In this document: piece after piece, positions 1 to 10,429 of the stretch
Layout of the letters: every line of letters starts with the position of its first letter
Position numbering within the stretch: the stretch's first letter is position 1
Position numbers and translations under genes: made by a program
Notes under the pieces: model-generated
Seen by the model: only the letters and a program-made list of their open reading frames with translations
Told to the model about the DNA's origin: nothing
The model's database searches: none
NCBI RefSeq assembly: GCF_000003815.2
Contig: NC_049980.1
Coordinates: forward strand, 9,632,360 to 9,696,359
Reading direction: 5' to 3'
DNA length: 64,000 bases
DNA from: Branchiostoma floridae
Lineage: Eukaryota; Chordata; Leptocardii; Amphioxiformes; Branchiostomatidae

Positions 1-655
1 TTACAGAGTTCGTAGACCTCAGGCCTGCATGAATGTATTGGGTTTCTGTAGACCTATTGTGTATTTTTGCCTTTTTGTCTGTGGTACGTGGTTGGAAAAA
101 TGAGCTTTTTACTGTGTTGGTTGTGCACCATGCAAAAGTCTGACTCTGAAATTCCATTTTCTGAATTTGTAAGTTTGGACAGGGATGAACATTACTTATT
201 TTGGATTTCTTAAGTATGTAACCAACCACAGTACTTTGAAGTTGTTGAGACGCTACCTTTTTTTGTCTCAGATGGCCCATGCACATGTAGTTACTCTGTC
301 ACATGATATACTAATATCTTCCTATTTCAATGTACTGACCTAATGCAGCTGCTAAGTCTCCTTGGTTTGTGTTCTTCCAATGATATTCATTAAAGATTTA
401 TTTCTGGGGTGTTATTCACTTGACATCGGAATGTTACTCGCATAATTTGACCAATGATACTTTTATCTGTAGTTCCATAGACATTAGACAACATGAATAG
501 TGGTAGCCCCCATGCAGCAGCAACAGTTAGTCCCCAGGGTGGTATGATATTTTCATTCAATCCATCCAACCCAAACCTAAATCTCCTGTAGTATCTAAGC
601 CAAATTTAACAGCATAATTTACTATGAAAAATGTCCTTGTCAATCCCATTTATAG
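1..655. other. No gene seen; probable intron at the left edge
   Basis: This AT-rich stretch holds no long open frame and no repeat that I recognise. If the exon call at 656-870 is right, this is the last intron of a plus-strand gene that begins left of the window, since a splice acceptor (TTTATAG) sits directly before 656. Confidence 0.4.
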
Positions 656-870
656 ATGGCAAGCTGCTGGCAATGGAAGCTTTGAAAAGTTCAGAAGCTG
701 TTGTAGTCAAAGCAAACACCCAGCAAACATCCCCGCAAACCAATGAGCAGTTGCTTAGAAGGGGAATTTCATCATATATTTGCCGCGACAAAATGCAACA
801 AACGATACTGAATTTAAAACAGAACAAAGCTAAGCCTCCACCACTTAACCCTGCCTGTACCATAGATTAA
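656..870 (+). CDS. Probable terminal exon of an unrecognised gene entering from the left
   Basis: A frame opens after an acceptor-like CCATTTATAG and runs 71 codons to a TAA at 868-870. The segment begins DGKLLAMEALKSSEAVVV and ends NKAKPPPLNPACTID. It is rich in Gln, Lys and Ser, with no hydrophobic segment, and looks soluble. The acceptor leaves two bases to complete a codon, so the upstream exon should end in phase 1. An alternative is that the ATG at 631 starts a short 79-aa protein, but the acceptor and the change of character at 655 favour a last exon. I do not recognise the protein. The support is composition, an uninterrupted frame and the splice site only, so it could still be a chance frame. 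Confidence 0.4.
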
Positions 871-941
871 GCAGGCCCAAAAACCAAGCGAATATGACTA
901 GCCCAAAACAACAAATTACCTACATGTATACAGTATCTGGC

Positions 942-1229
942 AGGCAACTGAGAAATCAGAACAAGTTCTCAGTGCCTAAAGCAAGAACTGAAAGACTGAG
1001 ACAGTCCTTTGTGCACACAGCTGTCAGACTGTTCAATTACTCTACTGCTCAGTAATGTTACTGGGTCTCGCACTGGCCTCCCGGTTGGTTCACTTACTGA
1101 CTCGTTTGTAACCTGCATTTGTCTATGCCATGTTTTTATTGATACCATTTGTAACAAATCGCACTTAATTCAGGAGGTCTGGAACCTCCTGCTCACGTGG
1201 ATTTGTGTGTGTGCAAACAAATAAATCAT
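942..1229 (+). mobile_element. 3' fragment of a non-LTR retrotransposon (LINE)
   Basis: From 942 a frame reads RQLRNQNKFSVPKARTERL and then RQSFVHTAVRLFNYSTAQ before a TAA at 1053. This arrangement (basic residues, PKARTE, then S-F-x-x-A-x-R-L-F/W-N) is typical of the extreme C-terminus of LINE reverse transcriptase proteins (CR1/L2/jockey-like families). About 170 bp of 3' UTR follow, ending near AAATAAATC at about 1220. Only the tail is present, as expected for 5' truncation. The clade cannot be fixed from so short a piece. Confidence 0.6.
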
Positions 1230-1857
1230 CGTAAGTATGGAAATGGCATTACCAAAGAAACAAAAAGAAACACAGGACAAATCATACACATACCTTTCTC
1301 TTATGCCCACACTCTATACAGTTCTCCTGCACATTAGAAAATTGCATCTTCTTCTGTTTAAGTTCAAGTTCTTACGCATCATCTCACGCGTGTAACGGCC
1401 AAGGTGGGAGCTACTACGGCACTAACGTTGTCATGCTCCATAGGTACACAATGGAAAAGAACGGTAAATGGATTTGTGCTTTTGTGGCTCTTGTGGCGAA
1501 GTGCACAGAAGCATGTTTACACCACTTGTAACATGAGAGGTATGTTGACTCAGAAATTATTAGGCACCGACTTTGTACCCAGAGGCACTTCCGCCATCGA
1601 AAAAATCTGACATTCTCACGTCTGTCACAAAATGGCCGCCGTGTTGTTTGTTTTTAGTTAAAGTTCACTGAGCTGTAACATCCAAGTTTCCGAGTATTTC
1701 CTTGACTTTTTCTTCCTCGCAGCCATACTGTATATACACGTCGATAAAGGATAGACATCCAGGTAATACGCCAAATAGCTGTAACTTAAGCAGCTGGATA
1801 TCATCATCTGGTGTATTTTGCCAGCCAGTAGGTACCCAGTATGAGTAATGAGGCTGT
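1230..1857. other. No gene seen
   Basis: No frame here looks convincingly coding. An AAAATGGCCGCC block at about 1629-1640 resembles a YY1-type core promoter motif and could mark a transcription start, but no downstream exon could be attached to it. Confidence 0.35.
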
Positions 1858-2057
1858 TTAACGTGGTCGAGGCACCTCCTCGAGCACGGGACCCCCGTTT
1901 TACGTCCCTCCCGGAAGACGATTTCGTGGAAACTTCGTGAGGCTACAGCAATCCGGACGTCCTTGGTTGGTCCCCCATCCAAGCACTGTCCGGACCGTCG
2001 CGTTGCTTAACTTCCGAGATCGAGGGATCGGGTGACCAACGCGCCACGCGGCCGTAT
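1858..2057 (-). mobile_element. 5S rRNA-derived SINE (SINE3 type)
   Basis: Read on the minus strand, 2057 to about 1967 carries the hallmark 5S rRNA blocks GATCTCGGAAGTTAAGCA and GTGCTTGGATGGGGGACC in the right order and spacing. A non-5S body follows: TAAAACGGGGGTCCCGTG, then GAGGAGGTGCC. 5S-headed SINEs are known in fish and other deuterostomes; the head supplies an internal pol III promoter. It is not a functional 5S gene because the sequence departs from 5S after the middle. The body resembles that of the tRNA-headed SINE at 45328-45482. Confidence 0.8.
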
Positions 2058-2082
2058 ATGATCAGATCTTGCTCATTAAAAA

Positions 2083-2160
2083 GGTATTGGATGCTACCTA
2101 AAACGTCTGACCTATTCCAAAATCATTTTCAGTTGCTTAATACTTAACAGCTTTTTGGTA
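2083..2160. repeat. Dispersed repeat with AACGTCTGACC core, copy 1
   Basis: The block GGATGCTA...AACGTCTGACC...AAAATCAT...AGTTGCTTA recurs at 3112-3206 in the same orientation and at 12684-12792 inverted. Other small patches look related. This is a dispersed element, probably a MITE, with no coding content. Confidence 0.6.
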
Positions 2161-2459
2161 ACACTTACAGAATCCACATTGGCGTTGTACGATTAGTGTC
2201 GTTTACACCCTGTGCAAACAGCTATGGTTTCTGAAGACTTGAAAACAAGAGGCCGTGTCAGTTCAAGGTACATGTGCACGGGCAGGTGTTGACTGAGAGG
2301 TCTATGAACTGAACACAAACAAGTTTGCTGTTCAAAATGTCGACACGTACTAGTATGACCCACAAAAGCAAGAAGTACATGTGTAGTGAAGAGCTACACC
2401 AACCTTTATAAAGAGTTCTGGTTCCCAAACTGCTCAATGTGGACGGCTCCCACGATTTG

Positions 2460-2740
2460 TGGTAGTTGTCTACTTATCTATTTCCGGGAGATCAACATGG
2501 GGTTTTCCAAAACTCTGTATGACGACGTTTGTGACATCATAAGTCCCCTTTTGTCATCCATGTACTAGTATCCAGCACGTGTTACAAAAAGTGCCCCCTC
2601 CCCAAAATTCCGGGTTCAATATGGGGTTTTGCGATATTCGTCAGCGACATCTTTGACATTGTAGGTTTAAAATCCCCTTTGTCGTTCATGTATTCAGTAC
2701 ATGTTACGAAAAGGGTGCCCCAAAGATTACAAATAGCTTT
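2460..2740 (+). repeat. Diverged tandem repeat, units of about 130 bp
   Basis: Two units share the ordered words CCGGG, TCAATATGGGGTTTT, TTTGACATTGTAGG or its variants, CCCCTTTTGTC, CATGTA and CACGTGTTAC. Unit 1 starts near 2485 and unit 2 near 2608. A further unit, with an inverted partner, forms the foldback at 3971-4184. No protein is encoded. Confidence 0.55.
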
Positions 2741-3111
2741 GATTGATAAGTTGCCATCGTTTTGGCCAGGCTGTAATGCTGTTAGTTTAGAATTGTAATA
2801 CTTCAAAACCCCACGAGGGACACCTTATCCAAAACTTGTTGGACCGGTGTTACAAACAGTGACGTGCCCGGGGTTACTTAAAGTTCAGACTTTTAAAGTA
2901 TTTTAATACTTTTCCATTGATTTTTCTTCCTCTGACGACTTTCTTTATGAATGAACTGCACGTGCTGAACTGGTTAATGCAAATATAGAAACGTATCTAC
3001 GGAGACAACACATTCTCATTTTGGGGTCAAAATAAAAACAAACCGATACCTAAAATTGTCTTTAACCCCTTTGCATTCATAGTTAGGATATAAAAGACCA
3101 GTTCTCCCAGA

Positions 3112-3206
3112 TCACTTCAGTATCACTGACGAAAACTAGTGGATGCTAGTTGAAACGTCTGACCATTTTCAAAATCACATCTAGTTGCTTGAGTAACTGC
3201 TCTTTT
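3112..3206. repeat. Dispersed repeat with AACGTCTGACC core, copy 2
   Basis: Contains TATCACTGACGAAAACTAG, then GTTGAAACGTCTGACC and AGTTGCTTGAGTAACTGC. The same words occur reversed at 12684-12792. It lies 30 bp left of a GGCC-ended MITE. Confidence 0.6.
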
Positions 3207-3235
3207 GCTAACCGTTCTATAGTAAGGCCATGTTG

Positions 3236-3696
3236 ATTTGATTATATGGATGACATCCTCCGGGGACTCCAAAACTGATGCGAGCGAGCGAATAAAAAAA
3301 AAAGTTTGGCCAAAAAAAAAGTTGCCTTCAGTATGAAATCAAGGTGGCCAGGAAGGTTGAACACACATAGTATGGTATACCATGATCCTCTGGACCTGAA
3401 ATTTCTGTACTGGTACCTCCCCCAACCAACAATAGATTTTTTTCTTTCCGTCCTTTCACATCTTATTCTTTGACTTTAGATTCATTTTGGCATTCTATAT
3501 ATGGCATTTTTGGTATTCTATATATGGCATTAGTTATCTGTTTTCTGATACTTTTTTTTCAATCTACGGAATATTTGTGCTCATTTTACAGCTGCTTTGC
3601 ACAATTTATTGTGTGGTCGAAAACTTTTTTTTTGTGGAAATGGCCGAAAATTGGTGCGAGCGCGGATGTCATCCATATAATCAAATCAACATGGCC
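3236..3696. mobile_element. GGCC-ended MITE with long terminal inverted repeats
   Basis: The left end GGCCATGTTGATTTGATTAT and the right end ATAATCAAATCAACATGGCC are inverted repeats that continue into GGATGACATCC and GGATGTCATCC. Flanks are GTAA and TAAG, compatible with a worn TTAA target. The interior has no transposase. Related elements lie at 15037-15538, 27063-27574, 28900-29242 and 33155-33462. A transposase of the piggyBac kind is a plausible driver (TTAA target), inferred only. Confidence 0.7.
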
Positions 3697-3970
3697 TAAG
3701 TACAGAGTATTTCCTGCTGCCTACTCATCCCTCGTAGACACTGGGAGATACCATTATGGGAGATTGTGAACACAACACATTCTTTTTTTTGTGTATTTCA
3801 TACTTGCGGGATCTAAGCGTAGACCTCTGTAGTCACAACAAACTTAGCTTTGATTCAATTACGGACCTTGCAAGCAACGCGTATGACTCAGTTGGATCAC
3901 ATTGCTAGTCTGGCTAACAAAATCCTGGTTAGCCTTGGAAGATCTCAGTGCTAACTAGTTAGACTGATTG

Positions 3971-4184
3971 CAGCGGGTATTACGGAAAGTGTTCTCCAAA
4001 GATTCCGGGAGTTCAATATGGGGTTCCAATATTCGTTAGCCACGTTTGTGGCATCGCAGGTCGTAGGTGTTCATATGTTCAGCGCATGTTAGAAAACAGT
4101 ACAGCAAAGATTCCAAAGACGTGGCTAACGAATATTGGAAAACCCCATACTGAACTCCCAGAACCTTTGGGGAACACCTGCTGC
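3971..4184. repeat. Foldback element (long inverted repeat)
   Basis: The left arm contains CTCCAAAGATTCCGGGAG, TTCAATATGGGGTTCC and AATATTCGTTAGCCACGT. The right arm carries the same words reversed: ACGTGGCTAACGAATATT, GGAAAACCCCATACTGAA and CCTTTGGGGAACACC. Arms are about 60-75 bp around a central 70 bp. The repeat unit is shared with the tandem array at 2460-2740. Confidence 0.7.
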
Positions 4185-4483
4185 AAACGCTGTAAATGCT
4201 GTTGACTTGCCATACTCAATGATGGTTGTCCATCATTGCTACCCTGGGGAGTGGACCTACAGCTTGTATGAAAAGATCTAAGAAACACAATGTATGACAA
4301 TAACAATTCCACAAAGTACATTTTGTACAAAATGAAGGTATAGAATAAAGCTTAACATCCTAATTACTATAACAATAAGGGCTAACATAACTGAAGTTCT
4401 TTGATATTGTGTTACAATGGAATGTGCTAATCATTAGTTTGTTTTACATAACATTGAACAAATTGTTGTCCCCTAGATATCCT

Positions 4484-6907
4484 TCAGTCAGAATTACACT
4501 CGCCTATAACATGTCTGATTACTCCTTGATTGTGGAACTCCTGAAACATGGCGAACTCTTGGTCCATCTTGTGCCAGTGACCATATCCTCCTCTGTCATA
4601 GTAGTGGTAAGAGACGTTTCTGTTGTTGTATTTTTGTAGGGGGTAGTACCCGTACATGGAGATCCTGTCACAGAAGGTCGAGGCCAGGGCGAAGGTGTTC
4701 AGGCCCGTGGACGGGACTCTCCAACGTTTCCCGGCAAGTTTGCTGTACAAACTAGAAAATAATAGGTCATACAGTCAGTTATTTCATTTGAAATAACATA
4801 TGAAACGATATCGACGTTTTCTTTTACACAACCAGTTAAGTCTCACCTACTTACGTTTGGATGCTTGTCAGACGTGTTCCTAAGAGCTTCTGACTAGAGT
4901 GCTGTTTCTCACCTCTGTAGGTGTCGCTTTTGCGGCGAGAACAAAATCCCAAACGAGGCTAAGTTTGTATCCCCCCCCCCCCTCGTCCCGGTTCTCACCG
5001 CAAAAGCGCTACCAGCATCACCAATGTCCTTCAGTGAGATGCGTCAATAATCCGTCATAACATAAAACAAATTCCAATAATTTAAACGACGTACCCTTTG
5101 TTGCCCATTGCAGACTGGTGTGAGAACGCTAGTGTAACGGGGATTTTGTTGTCTCTGATGACTCGATCTATGGCCTTGAGTTTACTGCGCCCGGGAGAGC
5201 CCACAGTGGAAAGTGAATAACTGAATATCATCCCTGGCGACTCACTCAGTCGGGTAAGGATAGCTTTTCTCACTGTCTTGTTCTTTGGTCCTAAGTTTGA
5301 GCAGACTTCCCACAGTTTTGCATGGTTTATCGTTGTGAGGTCGGTCTTCTTCCCAACATCGTTGGCGTACGAAGCAGTTGGCGGGAGGTTGTTCCGAATG
5401 ACGAAGTCGTGAGCGTCTATCTCCGCACCACAGCCGCTGTTCAGCAGTATCCCTCCGTTCCCTACCACTGCGCATGTTCGATAATGATTGACATGTGTGT
5501 GCGTGACGTCACAGGGCACCCCTGCAGAGTTTAGAAGTGTGAATGTTGCCGGGTTGCACTTCTCCAAAAAGACGTCGATGTCATCGAAATCAATGATGTT
5601 CTTTCTTGGGTCGAAATACTCTCGTGTGATGTTTCTGTGTGGAAACATGTACAGTTCTGCTTTAGATGAGGGTAGTAACCTGCAAATATTGGCCATTGGT
5701 ATCGTATCTAGATTTATTGATCGCAAATTATGAGGGGAGTCAAAAAGCAATGACAGGCTCATTTTTCACCGAATGAGGTGAAATTTGACACAAAGATAAA
5801 GGCATATATCCTCTTGAGATTGAATTATCTGGATTTGTTGTTTAGTGTTTTATGAGTGACTGAGTTGAAAACCAATGGCAATATGTTTTACTCCCCCTCG
5901 CAGGTTGCCGAGAAAGTCACCGTCTGTTTGTACATAACAAACGGGAGTACATTGACTGAACAAGGTGATATTATTTACTTGGCATCTACTGTAAACAAGT
6001 TGAAAGGCATTGTATCAGTGATGGCAATCGATGGCCTCCGTTGGTCAATATTGACCATGGTAAAACCCTAACAATCTGATTATAGTTGATATGTATATGA
6101 GACCATATGTTATGTATTTTATGTGAACTTGATAAAGGTTAATAAAGCTGAAAAAGTTCAACAGACTATATTTCATACTGCGGCAATCTTGGTTATACAC
6201 GTTGCATATGCTTTTGTGTATCTATAATTGCAGAAGATACAGTACTGTAAATGCATTTAAGTTCGCAGGGATTTAATTTCGCGGTAGCGGGAAAAGGGGC
6301 TTTTCGCGGTGGATTTAAGTTCGCGGTTACACCATAGACTGCAGTCTAATACCATTATAGAAAAATATTCGCGGTGGTTTTAAGTTCGCGGTAAAGTGGT
6401 CACCGCGAAAACCGCGAATATTAATCCACCGCGAACATTTCTGCATTTACAGTATTGCGGGTGACTTTCATTACTTTTTTTTATATTTGCTTTTGGACAG
6501 ATGGGGACAATTTGACACTACACTCAAGTTAGTAACTTATATTAACAGTGCCACATACACAGTACAGACAGAAGGTAGAGGTAGTCTTTTTACCTCCCCG
6601 GCCGAACTGGTACTAATTTTTACACCTAGGTGGAGTGAGGAAGGTCGTGTAAAGTGCCTTTCCCAACTTACTGGATTTGATGAATTCGTTCCATGTTGAA
6701 ATGATCCTGTATCGTACTGGCGGTTTGATCTTGAGAGAGTGCTAGCCGGCTTGCGTATGGAGGAACTGCGTAAGTGTCGTTGACCCTGTGAGTCATCATC
6801 GTGGGTAGCTGGAACATGCCTGTCCATCTGTCCATCACACTGACCACCAGGAGCACGGTCGTGACAACCAACGCCAGGCACAGGACGATTTCTCTGTTCG
6901 TGGCCAT
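4484..6907 (-). CDS. ST8SIA-like: ST8Sia-type alpha-2,8-sialyltransferase, complete in 3 exons, 362 aa
   Basis: A Golgi type II membrane enzyme that would transfer sialic acid from CMP-sialic acid to glycoprotein or glycolipid glycans. Coding exons: 6672-6907, 5095-5679, 4484-4751; all borders are GT-AG, phases are 2 and 2, and the joined length is 1089 nt. Residues 7-24 (IVLCLALVVTTVLLVVSV) form the signal anchor. Sialylmotif L lies at about 146-190 (CAVVGNGGILLNSGCGAEID), sialylmotif S at about 285-312 (VPSTGLNTFALASTFCDRIS), motif III is HYYD at 323-326, and motif VS has His334 and Glu339. Cysteines expected for the family are present. Length fits ST8Sia enzymes (about 350-400 aa). An acceptor-like CCTCTCAG before 6921 suggests a 5' UTR intron. 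Motifs fix the family with high confidence; the paralogue and acceptor preference cannot be read from sequence. Confidence 0.93.
4916..5013. repeat. Inverted repeat with a poly-C run inside sialyltransferase intron 2
   Basis: GGTGTCGCTTTTGCGGCGAG near 4919 is mirrored by CTCACCGCAAAAGCGCTACC near 4995. Between them lies a run of about 13 C. It looks like a small foldback element with no gene. Confidence 0.5.
6245..6452. mobile_element. TA-flanked MITE, CTGTAAATGCA family, copy 1
   Basis: The element starts CTGTAAATGCATTTAAG and ends TGCATTTACAG, with TA on both sides as expected for a Tc1/mariner-type target duplication. The interior is built from words around TTCGCGGTGG and AAGTTCGCGG on both strands. 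Other copies lie at 47710-47916 (reversed) and 55325-55517. No transposase is encoded. Confidence 0.75.
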
Positions 6908-7066
6908 GACTGTTCACCACTCTGAGAGGAAATAAACAAATAAACAACGTCGTATCATGTATGAGCCATACATTTGTTAATGAGATAATGGTATATATTT
7001 GAGTTTATATAAAAGATACTGATGGTGTGCAGACCTACAGGTAAATGCTCCCGCGGTATAACAATC

Positions 7067-7306
7067 CGTTTTGGTGACCGTCGTCTTTCACCTTCCTCAG
7101 GGCAATTCTAATTGGTTCGCCTTGTTCAGAAGCAATATGTGTCCCTGCTTACAGATGCGGTCACAAATGTACGTTATTCACATATATACAGAGATTGGTT
7201 GAAATGTTTACGATGCGTTACGTTTGTGACCCCATCTTTAAGCAGCGACATATAGTGTGAACCAGTCAGAATTGCTCTGAGGAGGTGACAGACGGTCACC
7301 AAAACG
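7067..7306. repeat. Foldback element of about 240 bp
   Basis: The left arm (CGTTTTGGTGACCGTC, CAGGGCAATTCTAATTGG, GATGCGGTCACAAATG) pairs with the right arm (CGTTTGTGACCCCATC, CCAGTCAGAATTGCTCTG, GACGGTCACCAAAACG). Arms are about 100 bp with scattered mismatches. It lies just upstream of the sialyltransferase gene and is non-coding. Confidence 0.7.
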
Positions 7307-10300
7307 TCGGTGAAAATAAAGTTGTGGTTGTACGTAAAAGGTGACATACCAACGGTACCAACCTGAAGAAACTATTCACGGAGATTCATGTTAATCATTA
7401 ATGATTTCCCTTGTCTGAGGTGAGATCTTTGCACAAGATCGAATTGAAGGCTAAAATTGTGTGGCTTTGAGATGCACTACCACCGGTACATAGCAACCAC
7501 CGTTCAGCACATAAAACTTTTAACGTTAACTTATGATACTCGGTGTCCTATTCTACATTTAGTAATCGTTACAGTATACACATTTCTGCTGTCAAAATCA
7601 CCCAGCGACCGGCTGCGCGGCAGTTAATGTTTTGCTATCTAAAAACACGGTCACACCCGTATGTTCCGACGCCCCTATGTTCCAAACTTCCGACAATCCC
7701 GTGGCCATAAAAGATATGATCTTAACCATAAGTACATAGGGATGTCGTAACGTATGGGCTTTGGGACATGCCCTGGTGACAGAATACTGGACTGTCCCCA
7801 AAACCACAAGCAGATTGACCTTTTGCACATTTCTTATCTGTGCACTTTGGACGATATCATCTGATGCAAGAGACAAGGCAAGTTTTTTTAAGGGAAATCC
7901 GGATACTAAAGGTAATCCGAACACTAATCAAACTTAGTAGATGGAAAATATACGTATTTGATGTATATGTAATTATCGGTAACGTACAACCGCCAACGGT
8001 GTAGTAAGTTAACAGCTACAAGTGTGGCCACTTGAAGTACAAATCACAGATTTTCATACAGAACAACAACAAAGACTACACAGTAGATTAGAGCTACATA
8101 ACCTGACAAAGAAAGGAAGACAGGCAGTCAATGCAAAATCTAACTCAAAGCAAAGCTTTTGTGGTCGACAGGTAGCATCGTTGAATAACAGTTACGTCCA
8201 CAATACGTTGTAAACTTAGGCTATCGTGCGCACGTGGATACAGCTACTGTACAGCTACTGTACTCAACCGTACGGTGCCTATACCAAATCGTGAATCACT
8301 ATAGTTTGGTGACTTACTCTTTCGTGCCACTCAAAATGTGAACCGTCGATGACTCTCCATGTGAAGCTTGTGACACCAAAAGTTCTCATTCGCTTTGTTC
8401 CCTGAGAACCGCGAGCTCACCTCTCCTTTGTGTCAGGATAAAGGATTAATCATTGACATAACTACATATTTATTGAATGAGTTATATATACAAGTGGTGA
8501 GCACGCTTTAAGTTATGATGTTACAATTAAGATTCGGTGATAAAACAGTCGTGCAAAGTTCGAAATACCCAGTTGCCCAGTTGCACCGCACAATTTTTGT
8601 ATGGCACAACTTATAAGTCATTGTAAAAAGTCACTGAAATGTTATTTTTCGCTAGCGAAAAGTGATTTTATGCCTACCTCAGAAGGTTCGTGCAATTAGA
8701 CATCAGGACGCATCATTAACCGACACAATCAGGTTTTTGGCGGTAATACCAGAGATGATTTAATGAGATAAACATATGAGTCGGCACTCGTCTGACAACA
8801 GATAACACAACAGGGATACACACGGGTTGGCACACGCCTTTCGCATGGTAGTACAAATCGCCGTCTTAGGCATCCCACCTAGCGGACAAAGCGAAACATC
8901 GAAATTTCTGGGAACTCTGCCAAGACTGAAAATTGGGAAATTTCACTACAGACACACTATCTCTGGTATTTCGCCTTCGTTGTGAGAACTTGTGACTTAC
9001 AATTGAGCAATATTCAGTGGATTAACAAGGCCTGACAATCTCAGAAATCCCGCATTGCGTTGTTGGACAAATTATTCTGGGGCGGGTGCCCCGGTACCTT
9101 GAAAATTTAGAAACGATTCGGCCCGGTCCGGCCTTACGTCTGACGATGTTGGAAATTTTTTAAAGATACAATTCCCTGACAAAATGGACATCCCGCGCCT
9201 TCTTGTGTGTCAGAGAGTTGTTGTCAGACAGTCAAACTTTATCCGCTACTTACGTACGTCAAGCCAAGGACGTCGGGATCATACGTTATGCAGGTAACCA
9301 TGACATAGGGAACCCTCCTATCGGTGTCAGTAAAACGGACAGACCAGTCAGCGATCTGCCTATAGAATCAACTGTCGACTATTGAACTGGAAACTTGCTA
9401 CGATCGGCAAGCAACAAAAACACAGACCGACAACCGACACAGTAAAACTTTTCACGCGGCCGGTCAAGATTTCAGCTGAGCGGACTGAAAAGAGATCCGC
9501 ATGTAACGTTATATCGACTTTTCTGCAGGCCGCGTGTTCAATCAGTCAATCATTTTCATGGAGGTTCCTCATTGGTCCGTGTGGGCAAGCGAGTCTATAT
9601 GCCAGGTTTTGATTACATATTTTCGCGGGCTTTTATGGGCCATAGTAACTCATTGCTCTAGATCTAACCGCCTGAGTCCGGCCTAGAATCGGTGTTTATT
9701 GTGTATGATGCCCCATCAATGATAAATGAGTTCTCTCTGATTAATTTCCCAAATTATCTATCTATTTGCATAATTTATGATCGGTAATGTTCTGCCCATC
9801 CTACATAACTTATGTCAACAAATGTTACATTACTTCATTCCCATTCAAACTGCGGAGAGATACTAGGATGACACATCCGTTCACATAGATTATGACTGCA
9901 CAAACCATTTATATCGCCAGGGGGCATCCCTAATCAAAGCATAATTATGAACACAATGAGACTGAGTGTTCAAAGTCCAGCCTTCTCACGTCACATGACA
10001 TCACCGTGAACATTGACCTAACCTGAACAACTTGCCGCCAAAAAGATATGTTCGTGAAACTTGGGGGACATACAAGTTCATCTACACAGGACTAAATCAA
10101 CATTGACCCTCGGCAAGTATATAGCACAATTTTGGTATCTGTATCTGTATAGCCAGTACAACTTGGTTAAATGAAGTCAATGTAATGTTGCTATAGGTGC
10201 ATATATGAAACAATATGGCGCAAGGAGGGACTGAGGACATTTTGTTTAGTTTTAAAAGAGTGCTGAGCGCTTGTCACCACTTGATGCCACAGACAGATCA

Positions 10301-10429
10301 GACGGTGACAATATTGACTTTAAAAGGTGTAAGCATATCTTAAGGTAAATCTTCCTTATCTTGTGCCTGACATTTGGTATTGTTTAATTTCCTGTCGTGT
10401 CCATTGCAGAGCCCTAATATTGATTGACG
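7307..10429. other. Intergenic region upstream of the SLC46-like gene; no gene seen
   Basis: Only short frames occur, none with recognisable content. The right end holds the acceptor TGTCCATTGCAG at about 10398-10409, just before the SLC46-like start codon, so a non-coding first exon and its promoter should lie somewhere in this stretch. No repeat family recognised elsewhere in the window was seen here. Confidence 0.4.

Noticed and set aside
1967-2057. A true 5S rRNA gene
   Set aside because: Only the head matches 5S; the sequence then turns into a SINE body shared with a tRNA-headed element.
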